Part shown: piece by piece, positions 1-9,013 of the stretch | Numbering within the stretch: the stretch's first letter is position 1 | Layout: the number at the start of each line of letters is the position of its first letter | Source of the DNA: Coemansia sp. RSA 1804 | Taxonomy: Eukaryota; Kickxellomycota; Kickxellomycetes; Kickxellales; Kickxellaceae | Length of the DNA: 11,856 nt | Reading direction: 5' to 3' | NCBI GenBank assembly: GCA_027578815.1 | Contig: JANBTH010000744.1 | Location: forward strand, 1 to 11,856 | The notes under the pieces: model-generated | What the model was told of the DNA's origin: nothing | Seen by the model: the letters and a program-made list of their open reading frames with translations, nothing else | Database searches by the model: none | Program-made: the position numbers and the translations under genes

Positions 1-3000
1 TATGACGGGATCCTCGGCAGCGCAGCCGACGTGCGCGACGGTGCAGGCGATGGAGGGTTTGACAATGTGCTTACGCCGTCAACGCACCGTGCCGAAACGC
101 CCCCGCTACCGCCATTCGCTCCCGGTCCATCGGATAGCATTCCATCGATTGCAGCAAGTGCTACCGACAGCGAACAATTCCAGCTTGAGCTCGACCATGG
201 CCGGAATGAGGATCCTAACCTCTATGGCTCGCAGCAGTCGCAGAACGGCATGAAGAGCGGCATATACATGAAAAGCTCCAAAACCGAATTTATTTCAAAG
301 TAAGTACATCTGTGCTCCGTGTGGCATGATCTGCTGGTGAGGTCTAATAGAAAAATATCAATATAATAGTTACTAATAAGCATCATGCTGCATATTGTAG
401 GTTAAAGGGCGATGTTGTTGTTTCGGGCCGTTGGAGCACGATAGGCGATCAGGGGTACAGCGAAGACGTCCACGAGTACAATGGCAGAGTGAGGTCTCAA
501 GTCACTTCCAGCAGCAGATCACCCACGGATAACGATATGGAAGAGGACATTGGACCCTATAAACCACCCTTTCCCAATGATCAGTCATTAGCAGAGTCAG
601 TCCCACCAATGTCAGCAGGGATGGCGGAGCGCTCAGGAACTGGTGACGCCCTTAGGACACCTCAAATGACGCGAACCCGCAGTGAGCAGTCTGGCATGCC
701 TGGCAGATCTGGATCCATTAGAGAGCAGCAGGCACTGCGATCGGCACTGCGTAGAAGCAGATCAAGCCATCCCATGGATGACCACAACAACATCGATTCT
801 ATCTCTGTGCCACCCTCGCCTCGCACAGTTTCCTTTGCTGGCCTTGATCCACTGTCCAACTCGGAGATATCACTCTACGATACTAAAGCCAAGGATTCAG
901 CCTTGTCAAGCAACAATAGTACTGCTCACGAGTCTATTGTTTTCCGCTCGCAAGAATCGGATATTCGGCGATCCAGTGGTCTTGACAACCACGAGGATGG
1001 CGACGATATGAGTACCCAGCCGCTACAGGAAGATAATGAGGATCCGGAAGTTGAAGATGCGCAGCACTATCAGAATGGAGACGGTTCCAATGATAAGCAA
1101 CCTAGGGATAAAGGTCTCTTCTCTTCTGCTGTTGGCATTGGTATCGGAATGACTAATGGCGTATTTCGTAATTTTTCCGGCTGGTCCAAGCAGTTCTCCC
1201 AGCAAAGCTCTTCCAGTGCAGTTTCTGGAGTCCAATCGCTGGTTGACAAGAAGAGAGACGGCAAACAAGTCGAATCAAAAGATGGTAGCAGCTCCGTTTC
1301 AGACAATCGAGCAAGCACGGCGCGGGGAAAGTCTGCAGCCATGGGCGTCGAGGGAACGTCTAGACACACAGTCGAGAAGAATGAGTCTGCTATGGAGACT
1401 CGGACCTCGTCCTTGTCGACAACGTCTTCCCTTTCCTCCGTTCAAACAGAGCCTATGCGCTCGAATCTCTTCTCAAACCTGAACACGCCGAGCAGTGCAG
1501 TCAGAGCCGGAGTCATTAAGGCGGGTACGCCATATACGACGCCCAATCGGCGCCCGTCGTCGTCTCGCAAGACATCCAACACATCCTCACGAAAGGTCAA
1601 TCCGTTGGCTCGTCATCTCGCGATAAAATCCATCCTCTTGGCTCCGTCTTCGCAGCGCGGTTCTGCGGATGGCTCGCCTTTTTCATCGGGCGTAACACCA
1701 ACACACGCGGATAGAAATGGGGCTCCATTGCCATTGCTTTCAGACCACCAAAGCATGAATCCTGATGGCAGCGTGTATGACATAAGCAATAGCTCCGCTA
1801 TAAACAACCTCGACGAAATCCAAAAGCAGTTTGACATCTTCGCGGGCCAACTGAAAAGCGATGCATCAGCAGCCCAAGCCGATATTCAGGAGAGCGAGGC
1901 CGCTTGGAACGAGCTCCAGTATGAGGTCCATAAGCTGAAAACGCAGCTTGTCGACGCAGAGACTACACGAGACTTTTATCAGAGGCAGGCAGAGGAGTCT
2001 GAGAAAAATCGATTCGAGTGGGAGCAGGAGCGCCAGCAGCTGTTAGACGAAAACAACGAGCTGCAGGACAATGTTGACCAATGGCGCCAGCGCATTGGAG
2101 ATGTTGAAAGCGATCGTCAAGGCATCTGGAAGGAGGGCACTCAGTCTCGCGAGCAGCTTTTACACGCCATTGCTCGTCTGGAGACCGATCTAAGCGAATC
2201 TCGTGCAGAGACCAGCAGGATCAAGGTCTCTCTTGCGTCTGCTACAGTTGAGTTTGACGAGAAGATTGCAAGCGTGCAGGCTGAGCGTGCAGAGCTCTAC
2301 GAGAACATAAACATGCTGATACCGAACTGCGAGCAGCTAAAGGATGAAAACCAGCATATGCAAGCAGATCTTTATGAGACACTGAATGAGCTTGACCACA
2401 ATCGCAATATCCTTAGCCAGAGAGAAGCTGCCATTCAGCATGCGATTCAAGAGAAGGCCATGCTTGCGCACAGTTTGGATGAAGCAAGAGCAAAGATTCG
2501 CTTGGTTGAATCTCATAATAATGAAGCGGTGGCGCATATCGGCCTACTTGAACGAAAGCTGGACGAGATGGCCGAGACTGCCAAGGCTGCTGAGGTCCGC
2601 GAATCCGATCTGAAAGCAGAGCTAGCAAGCTTCAAGGAGGCAAAGGAGCTTTTGCAGGAGACCCTGGAGAATGTCACGGAGCAGAACAAGGCGCTCAAAG
2701 ACTCCTCGCATGACGAAAGTATTGCTTTCAAGACAGCCTTGTTTGAGGGCGATGCTTCGAATCCTTCGAAGCACATCGAAAGTGAGGATAAGCCTGCATC
2801 ACTGGATGAAAAGGCTGGTTTAGAGGTAATCGAGCAGCTGAAAGCCGAGCATCGCGATGAGCTAGCAAGGATGAAAAGCGACTATAATATACTCGTCGAG
2901 TCGATGGATGCACTGTCTGAATCAAAGACACGGTACAAAGCTGAGAATGCAGAGCTCACAAATATGGCCGAAAATGCACGCAGTGAGATCGAGTCCCTCA

Positions 3001-6000
3001 AGAAACAACTTGATCGAGTAAAGTTGTCCGTGTCAGATGCGAACCGTGATCTGGAGCTTGGGCAGCTTCAAGAAAGGGAGGAGCAGCTGAAGCGCGAGCT
3101 GGACAGTGCTGAACGTGAGAAAGAAAGCGTCTCAGAACGCATTCAGACTATGGATGCGCGCAACAAACAGCTGGTTTCAAGAAACGAGGAGCTTTCCCAG
3201 AGTTTGGCTCGCTTGGAGACAGAGCTCAGTGATCTGCAGATGGAGATTGGTCATCTCAATGCCAAGACTGACACCAATGCAGGCAAGGGAGGCGGAGAGT
3301 CGGAGGAGGAGCTTGAGCTTTTGCATATGACTGTTGATGACCTCCGCAAAGCCCTGTCACAAAAGGATGGAGAAAATGACAAGCTTCGTCAGGCAAATGC
3401 AAATATGGACATTGAGCTCGACGACGTGCGCATGGAGCTTTTCAAGGCCCAAAGCGAGCTTGCATCTGAGAAGGACACATTGACGACTGAAATGGAGTCT
3501 GTCAAGAGTCTGCAACAGGCCAATGAGAAGCTGACTGTCGAGGTATCGGACCTTCAGGCTAGGATCTTGTCGCTTGGAGGCAAATCTCCTGCACAACAAG
3601 TCCTGGGCACCCCCGAGTCGAGTACCACTAATTCGCCAAACATGGATCAGGCCGATACTCTGGCAACACGTAGGTTTGGGCTTTCTAAAACTGTTCGCGA
3701 ACTAAAGGCTGATGTCAACGCTCTTGAGCAAAGCGTTCAGCAACTGACTAATCGCCGCGAAAAGATCTTAAAGGAGCAGAGATTCCTGGCGGAGCAGGTT
3801 CGCGACAGACTGTTGGACAACAAGTCTCTGCGCAATCAGCTTACCGAGTTCTTACTTCGTCGCGCGGGCAAGCTACGCGAGCTGCAAATGCTCCGCAATG
3901 CAGATAGCGCCAACGAGTCTTATTTGAATCCAGATGAGGCAAGTGTGTCTATGATGTCAGGAACCGTGGATATGATCCCTTCAACGAGTCAGCTTCTTGA
4001 CAGCAAAAACAACGGACAGTTTTTCAAGTCGCTTGACAAGCATCTAGATTTGATGGGCAATATCATCGATGAGGCGGACGCGCAGTCTCGATCACCAGCG
4101 ACATCAGGTAGCACAGTGCCAAACTCTCCAAAGAGAGGCGACAATCAGCATCAGCCGCTGTCAGGCCGCTTGCAAAAGAAGGTGCTGACTCCTATCAGAG
4201 AGGAGTATGGCGCACAGCCGGTCTATTCAGTAAAGGATGCGTCTGTGCAATGCGAAGGCTTATTGGACGAGGATCTTGGAAAAGTCAAAAAACAGCTGGA
4301 GGACAGTCTGGAGGCTATTCAGGAAAAGCTGTTCATTGCCGAGGAGGATTGCAGAACTCTACGGGCGTCTGTTGCAAATGTCAAGCAAGAGCGTGATCAG
4401 TTCAAGGCCTCTCAGGAGGAGGCTGCCGAGCGGGTTAGCCAGCTTACTGGGCAGATTGAAGAGCTTAGCGAGAATCACGAGAGGATGAAAGCAGTCAGCA
4501 TCACGACAGCTCGTATATCTCTTCGCGTCAACCGTCAACTGGCTGTTTTGAAGAGGGTCCTTTCACGATTGGAGCCCCGCGAAACGCGTGGTGCCGATAG
4601 CAAGAAAGATGATCCGCAGCTTTCTCAGATCGAGGTCGAGGAAAGAGAAGATGCACTGATTATGGAGGAAGACGACGCGATGATGCAGGCCACTATTGAC
4701 CATCCACTGCGAAAAGCCGACCTTGCTCTTCTTGGGCTTTCTCCAGCCGAGGATATCGGCATTAGCGGCGATGGACCAAATAGTCCCTATCTTGACGGCA
4801 GCGAAAGCTACGACAGAATCAACAACGACGAGCTTCTTGAGCAGGTCGGACTCACTGTTTCAGAGGCGTACGCTGAAATCAAGCGCATTCGTAGCGGAGT
4901 AATACGAGTTAAGCGCGAGCGTAGCCGACTTATGAAGCGCCTAGCGGAGGTCGAGCGTAGCAAGCTTCCGTCTTATGAGCTGTCTACCCAGTGGGGGCGC
5001 AAGCTTCGCTCGCATAGCTATGCGGAAGATGCCATGTCGAAAGAGGTGGATAATGAAGACGAACGCAGAACGTCTGACCAGTTTGACGATGCTAATCCTC
5101 CCGCATCTCTCTTCTTGGCTGATGAGTCGGCGGTTATGGCGGAGTTTGCAAAGTCCAGGAAGAAGGTCCGCGAGGAAGAAGAAAAGGAAGGCCTGTTTGG
5201 GCGCAATAGTATGCATGAAGAGGTTTCGGGAGTGTCTGATGCCGCTGGAATGCAGAATCTGGACAAGTCCGTTCTTCAAGGACCAATTGCAGCGGCAGCC
5301 GAGATCTCACGACTGATGCTCCAGCTCAAAAAGAAGGAACGCCGTTTGCGCTTTGCAGAGAAGGATCGTGACAAACTCGAGGAGTTCAACCGTGAGCTTG
5401 TGCAGATGGTGGACCGTGCATATGCCGAGAAGCTCCGTGCACGGCAGGAATGCAACGCAATGACTCTGCGAACTCGTTCGCGGGCGGCCAGCCGGACGGC
5501 AACCCCGAACCGCGGAACGGATTGGGACGACTTTGAGTCCATTCACAGCGAGATGGAGAGGTGTAAGAATCGGAACAAGGAGTACTTTGAGAATGTGGAG
5601 AAGCTTTGCCGTGTTCTGAATCAGCATACGCTTGACCGGGCGCTTTCTGACTACGACGATGCGCCCCAGACGCCGTTGGGAAGCGGTCAGAAGCCCTCAA
5701 AGTCTTTGCAGATGGAGAATGTCTACCGGACGTTGCTGATAGACATGGCCACGACGCTGGATGCCAAGGGGTTCTTGGACGAGAGAAAGAGCATTCGCGA
5801 GAACTTTAACAGCATGGCGGCAGCAGTTCGTAAACACCTGGATGACAAGGAGGCTGAGCTAAAGAGCGTTGAATCCAGACTTGAAGCCTCACGCGTGGCT
5901 GGCGAAGCCGCGGCCAATGCATCCATGCTGTCTGCAAAGGCAACCACTACGACCGAGGAGCGGATGAGGAAGGCAGAGCGGCGCATGGCTGAGCTGGAGA

Positions 6001-7727
6001 CGGATGTCACCGAAGCCCAGCAGCAGATAACAACGTACCAAGGAAATGTGCGCTCGCTGAACGAGACGATTTCGCGGTTACGCCAGCAGTGCGTTGCGGC
6101 TGACTCGGAGCTGCAGGACGCTCGTATGGAGCGCGATGGGTGGAATCAGCATTGCATAGCAAGCCAGCAGTCACTTGAGTACCAGATTGAGGAGAACAAC
6201 CAGCTGAAGAATAAGCTGGAGCAGTTAAACAAGCTGCGCTCACGCGACACTCGGAATTTTGCGTCTGGCGGTAAGCTTGGATATGGCGACCAAACGACCA
6301 GCATTGAGTGGGAGCAGCAGCTTCGCGAGGAATGGACCGAGGCAACAAGGGAGGAGACCAAGCAGATATGGCTGAGCGAGGTGTTTGCGCTGCGACAGAG
6401 CTACGAGGCGCAGATCAAGATATACTCGTGGGCTAACATGCTGTGGAGCGACATCATCAACGCGTTTGTGTCGCAGGCAATGCGCGATGTTGATGCGGGT
6501 CATAATGACATTCGTGAAGGGCTCAACGTTGCACCAGATGGTCTTTCTCCAAGTTTGCCTGATGCGCTGAAGGCGAGCGGCGAGTCTCTTTTGCAGGCAG
6601 CCGACGATCTCAACGGCGAAATCGATATGGCTGTGAAGCGTGCGGCTAGTCTGCAGGAGAGCATGCGCACGCCTAACGGCATGAACAGCTACCAGGACAA
6701 GGGCAAGCGCACGAGGCTTGTTGACGAGCTCAATGGCATCGTTCACGGTCTGATCCGGGATTTCTCAGGTGCATGGCGCGAGAACGTCCGGGAGTGTATT
6801 GTTGCAATTGGCGCGGCGTTGGCAGGCCCTGCCCAGAATATGCAGCTTGTGCCGAGCGGCGGAAACACTGCGAACAATACACCGACGTCGGCAAATTCAG
6901 GATCCAGCTCATCGGGACAGCCACAGCTTACCAGCGAGCAGAAGGCAAAGATCCGCAAGCACCACGAGAAAAAGCTTGGCGATCTTCAGCGGCAGTGGAG
7001 CGACCGGCTTCAGGAGGAGCGCAGCCGAGGCAAGGCGCGTGAGAGGGAGGCCAAGGCCAAGTACCGCAAGGATATGCAGATGGTTATTGCTGAAAAACAG
7101 TACTACCGAGGAAGGCTGAACATCATGCACGACCGGTACAACTTTATGAAGTGCCAGAAGAAGATCATTATGAAGATAGCGGGTGGACAGGACACAGTGA
7201 TGGAGCGGGTTGATAGGATTGCGAACCGACAACAGCAGCAACAAAAGCAGCAGAGGCAGCAGGCTGCTGTTGAAGCGAGGACGCCTGAGGAGCGCAGAGA
7301 ACGCATCCGTAGTCTGTGGAGCCGGGCTCTGTTGGCGGTGCGTCTGTGCAACGGACTGTACGGAATGTACGCGAAAAGCAAGGAGATCAATGCCATCAAG
7401 GAGAACGTGCTGAACCAGATGTCAGGCGGATTGCTTAATGGCAGAGCCGCTTCCCAGGTCAAGTGGTCGCAGCCCGAGACACATCAGAGGAAACAGCAGC
7501 CGCAGCAGCAGGGAACAGAGCCTTCAGCTACTCGACTGGATCACGGTGGCAATTATGGCGGCGCCAATGGCAACCGCATCCCAGCGTACCATTACGGCGG
7601 CAACAGCAACAGCACCAGCAACAACCACCATCGATATGCTGCGCTGAGCACAGCGCCTCTAAAGTCGTCCAGCCTCCGCCACCGCTCTTCTGATCTGAGA
7701 TCCAGCACCGGCTCATCGATGAACTGA
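1..7727 (+). CDS. Giant PACT-domain coiled-coil protein of the spindle pole body (pericentrin/AKAP450/Pcp1-like), 5' partial, two exons
   Basis: Exon 1 (reading from base 1) ends at 299 and exon 2 runs 401-7727, giving at least 2541 residues; the true start lies left of the window. Visible-protein residues 1 to about 565 are polar and disordered, rich in Ser and charge. Heptad-rich coiled coils follow at roughly 567-1160, 1197-1267, 1390-1490, 1570-1620 and 1730-2050, separated by acidic or Ser/Pro linkers. Two less coiled, Trp-containing helical segments lie near 2070-2125 and 2200-2245. A PACT domain covers about 2284-2427: a basic helix, then YYRGRLNIMHDRYNF, KKIIMKIAGG and SLWSRALLAVRLCNGLYGMY, matching the family pattern of a KKYLL..LGG-like core followed by an RF..A...I...R.-like helix. 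A Gln/Asn/Ser/His-rich tail ends the protein. PACT proteins anchor gamma-tubulin complexes and calmodulin at centrosomes or spindle poles, and this role is inferred here. Pcp1 and Spc110 are about 0.9-1.2 kaa, so this homologue is unusually long. I could not find a clear CM1 (Cnn_1N) motif. Confidence 0.85.
300..400 (+). other. Spliceosomal intron in the PACT-protein gene (101 bp)
   Basis: The donor GTAAGTAC starts at 300, a branch-site-like TACTAAT lies at 371-377 and the acceptor TTGTAG ends at 400. The upstream frame is open from base 1 and meets TAA at 301 if unspliced. Joining 299 to 401 rebuilds an AAG codon and continues without interruption into the frame that is open to 7727. The 29 codons between 402 and 488 therefore belong to the protein, and the GTG at 489 is not a start. 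Confidence 0.88.
6951..7380 (+). other. PACT domain coding segment (centrosome/spindle-pole targeting)
   Basis: This encodes visible residues about 2284-2427. A charged helix (KHHEKKLGDLQ...) leads into the aromatic/basic core at 7101 onward, a KIAGG turn near 7170-7184, a Gln-rich linker at about 7227-7265 and the hydrophobic helix SLWSRALLAVRLCNGLYGMY at 7311-7370. Order and spacing follow the pericentrin-AKAP450 targeting domain. In known members the two conserved blocks bind calmodulin and recruit the protein to the pole; calmodulin binding here is inferred. Confidence 0.78.
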
Positions 7728-7981
7728 ACCATAAGAGAAGCCAGCCCGAGAGAGGGAAAGGGTATCAGCAATTGTAAATGTTTGTTTTTTTTTTGAAATT
7801 ATTGTTTTTCATTTATCGTTTGTTTTGTTTTGTTTTATTTCTTTCACCAGCGACTGTGTTTTCCTTTATTCTTACTTTATTCAGCAAATTCCAGTTACAT
7901 AAAATATTCTTAACCTACGTTGCCTTTGACTTGGCCGTTCTTTCTTCTTCTTCCTGCTGTACAATACCTGGGTTACTTACC
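7728..7981 (+). promoter_or_regulatory. T-rich spacer: 3' end of the PACT gene and promoter/5' leader of RNASEH2B
   Basis: The 254 bp spacer lies between two genes in tandem. It contains a run of ten T at 7785-7794, three GTTTT units at 7822-7836, and long pyrimidine stretches. A TGTAAATG at 7773-7780, close to a Pumilio/UGUA-type element, is the only recognisable 3'-UTR motif. A TATA-like ATAAAATA sits at 7899-7906, about 76 bp before the downstream ATG. No exact AATAAA is present on the plus strand. The exact transcript ends cannot be read from sequence. Confidence 0.4.
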
Positions 7982-8857
7982 ATGGAATGCAAACGCAAGG
8001 TCGTTTTGGCGCCGAGGCAGCAGTCCGGAAAGGCGCTGCAGCAGCTGCGGCTGCCGAATCCGCGGACGTCAGAGCTGGGCAGCTACTACGTGGACGTGGA
8101 GGCGGAGACGATACTGGAGGCAGTACGGGTGGACATGAAGGGCAGGCGGTCGTGGCTGGCGGGGGATTGGGCGATAAGCGACGGATCGGCAACAGTACTG
8201 AGCGCAGTGGATCCGTTGTTCGTCTACCTTGGACTGCTGACGCGGGCAACGATGTCGTCGGGGGACAGCGAATGGAGATTCGTCGACATCGACAACATGC
8301 TGCTAGAGTCGCATGCGGGCATGGACGCCGAGTCCGTGCGCGTCTTCTTTGGTCTGCCGTCAGCCAGGGCGCGCGCCCTTGAAACCCTCTGCGTGGTGCG
8401 TCGTGTTTCCAGCGACACCGTGGTTGTCAAGATCGATGCGGATAAGGTGGTTGCGTGGCTCAGACGCAAGTGCGAGCCGAGCGGAGATCTCCTGCCACCG
8501 GCTGTTGCTTCCTTGCTGGCGGGAGGTGCCGTCGGCGGCCAGGCGGCCGGCGCTGGGGCTCGTGAGATGGCGCTCCTTGTGTCTGAGTACTTGTCGGAGT
8601 ACTGGGCGACGCGGCTGCTTGCCGAGTACGGCGGCAGTGTTGACAACGGCGGCGGTGGTGAGAAGACGGTGGTGTTTGATGCGCCGGAGAGCTACGTGCA
8701 GGGTGTGGCTAGCAGCAAGGCACCGGTAAGACAGCAGCAGCAACAGCAACAGCAGCAGGAGAAGCCGAAGACGGCAAAGGAGAAGCAGCTGGAGAAGGCG
8801 GCTAAAAAGTCAAAGTCGATTACCAGCTTCTTCCAGAAGAAAGCAGCAGCGCCATGA
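7982..8857 (+). CDS. RNASEH2B: Ribonuclease H2 subunit B (RNASEH2B / Rnh202)
   Basis: This 291-residue protein is a non-catalytic subunit of the nuclear RNase H2 heterotrimer, which cuts RNA:DNA hybrids and starts removal of ribonucleotides misincorporated into DNA. The N-terminal part (1-85) fits the beta-rich triple-barrel segment and contains RRSWLAGDWAISDGS and the hallmark AVDPLFVYLGLL (residues 75-86), like the family's TPVDPLFLLL. A helical middle part includes VSEYLSEYWATRLLAEYG (about 200-217), corresponding to the ISDYIP..L...L region. A nine-Gln tract (251-259) and a Lys-rich stretch lead to the C-terminal SKSITSFF (277-284), a PCNA-interacting PIP-like box as in human RNASEH2B. 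The length is close to human (312) and yeast (350). The start at 7982 has a favourable ACCATGG context and begins the homology. The frame is open further upstream to 7778, but that stretch is T-rich leader. No intron is needed. Confidence 0.88.
   Translation: MECKRKVVLAPRQQSGKALQQLRLPNPRTSELGSYYVDVEAETILEAVRVDMKGRRSWLAGDWAISDGSATVLSAVDPLFVYLGLLTRATMSSGDSEWRFVDIDNMLLESHAGMDAESVRVFFGLPSARARALETLCVVRRVSSDTVVVKIDADKVVAWLRRKCEPSGDLLPPAVASLLAGGAVGGQAAGAGAREMALLVSEYLSEYWATRLLAEYGGSVDNGGGGEKTVVFDAPESYVQGVASSKAPVRQQQQQQQQQEKPKTAKEKQLEKAAKKSKSITSFFQKKAAAP
8732..8758 (+). repeat. CAG/CAA tract encoding nine glutamines in RNASEH2B
   Basis: Nine consecutive Gln codons mix CAG and CAA. They lie in the low-complexity linker between the folded part and the PIP-like box, so length variation should be tolerated. 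Confidence 0.9.
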
Positions 8858-9013
8858 ACGTGCAGCAACCTTATACTTGTTTATTGGCTTTTTAGGAGGC
8901 GGGGTTCTATAACCCGCAAGATATGAAGGTGAAAGAGGAGGCCTCGGGTTTTGTGGATGACAGATAAATGTAGATAAAGATAAAGAAAAAGATTGGTTAT
9001 GAAAGAGATACGG
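8858..9013. other. Convergent 3' spacer between RNASEH2B and the GH47 gene
   Basis: Only 156 bp separate the two stop codons, so both 3' UTRs must fit here or overlap. The plus strand carries an A-rich stretch with repeated GATAAA units at about 8963-8990. The minus strand carries an exact AATAAA at 8880-8885. Nothing else is visible. Confidence 0.6.
8880..8885 (-). terminator. Candidate polyadenylation signal of the GH47 gene
   Basis: Read on the minus strand this is an exact AATAAA, about 130 bases past the mannosidase stop codon and only 23 bases from the RNASEH2B stop on the other strand. Placement is plausible, but fungal poly(A) signals are loose. Confidence 0.4.

Noticed and set aside
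489..491. GTG as start codon of the large gene
   Set aside because: The frame is open upstream to 402 and joins exon 1 through a well-formed intron, so this is an internal Val codon.
6240..6746. 168-codon minus-strand open frame inside the PACT gene
   Set aside because: It overlaps a clear coiled-coil coding frame on the other strand and shows no domain.
7778..7981. In-frame 68-codon extension of RNASEH2B beginning at an upstream ATG
   Set aside because: It is T-rich spacer whose translation is mostly Phe/Leu by composition. Homology and a good start context begin at 7982.
8224..8729. Open frames on both strands overlapping RNASEH2B
   Set aside because: They are out-of-frame shadows; the RNASEH2B frame has family motifs from end to end.
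8725..8732. GGTAAGAC resembling a splice donor within RNASEH2B
   Set aside because: The frame continues unbroken to the PIP-like C-terminus, so no intron is needed.
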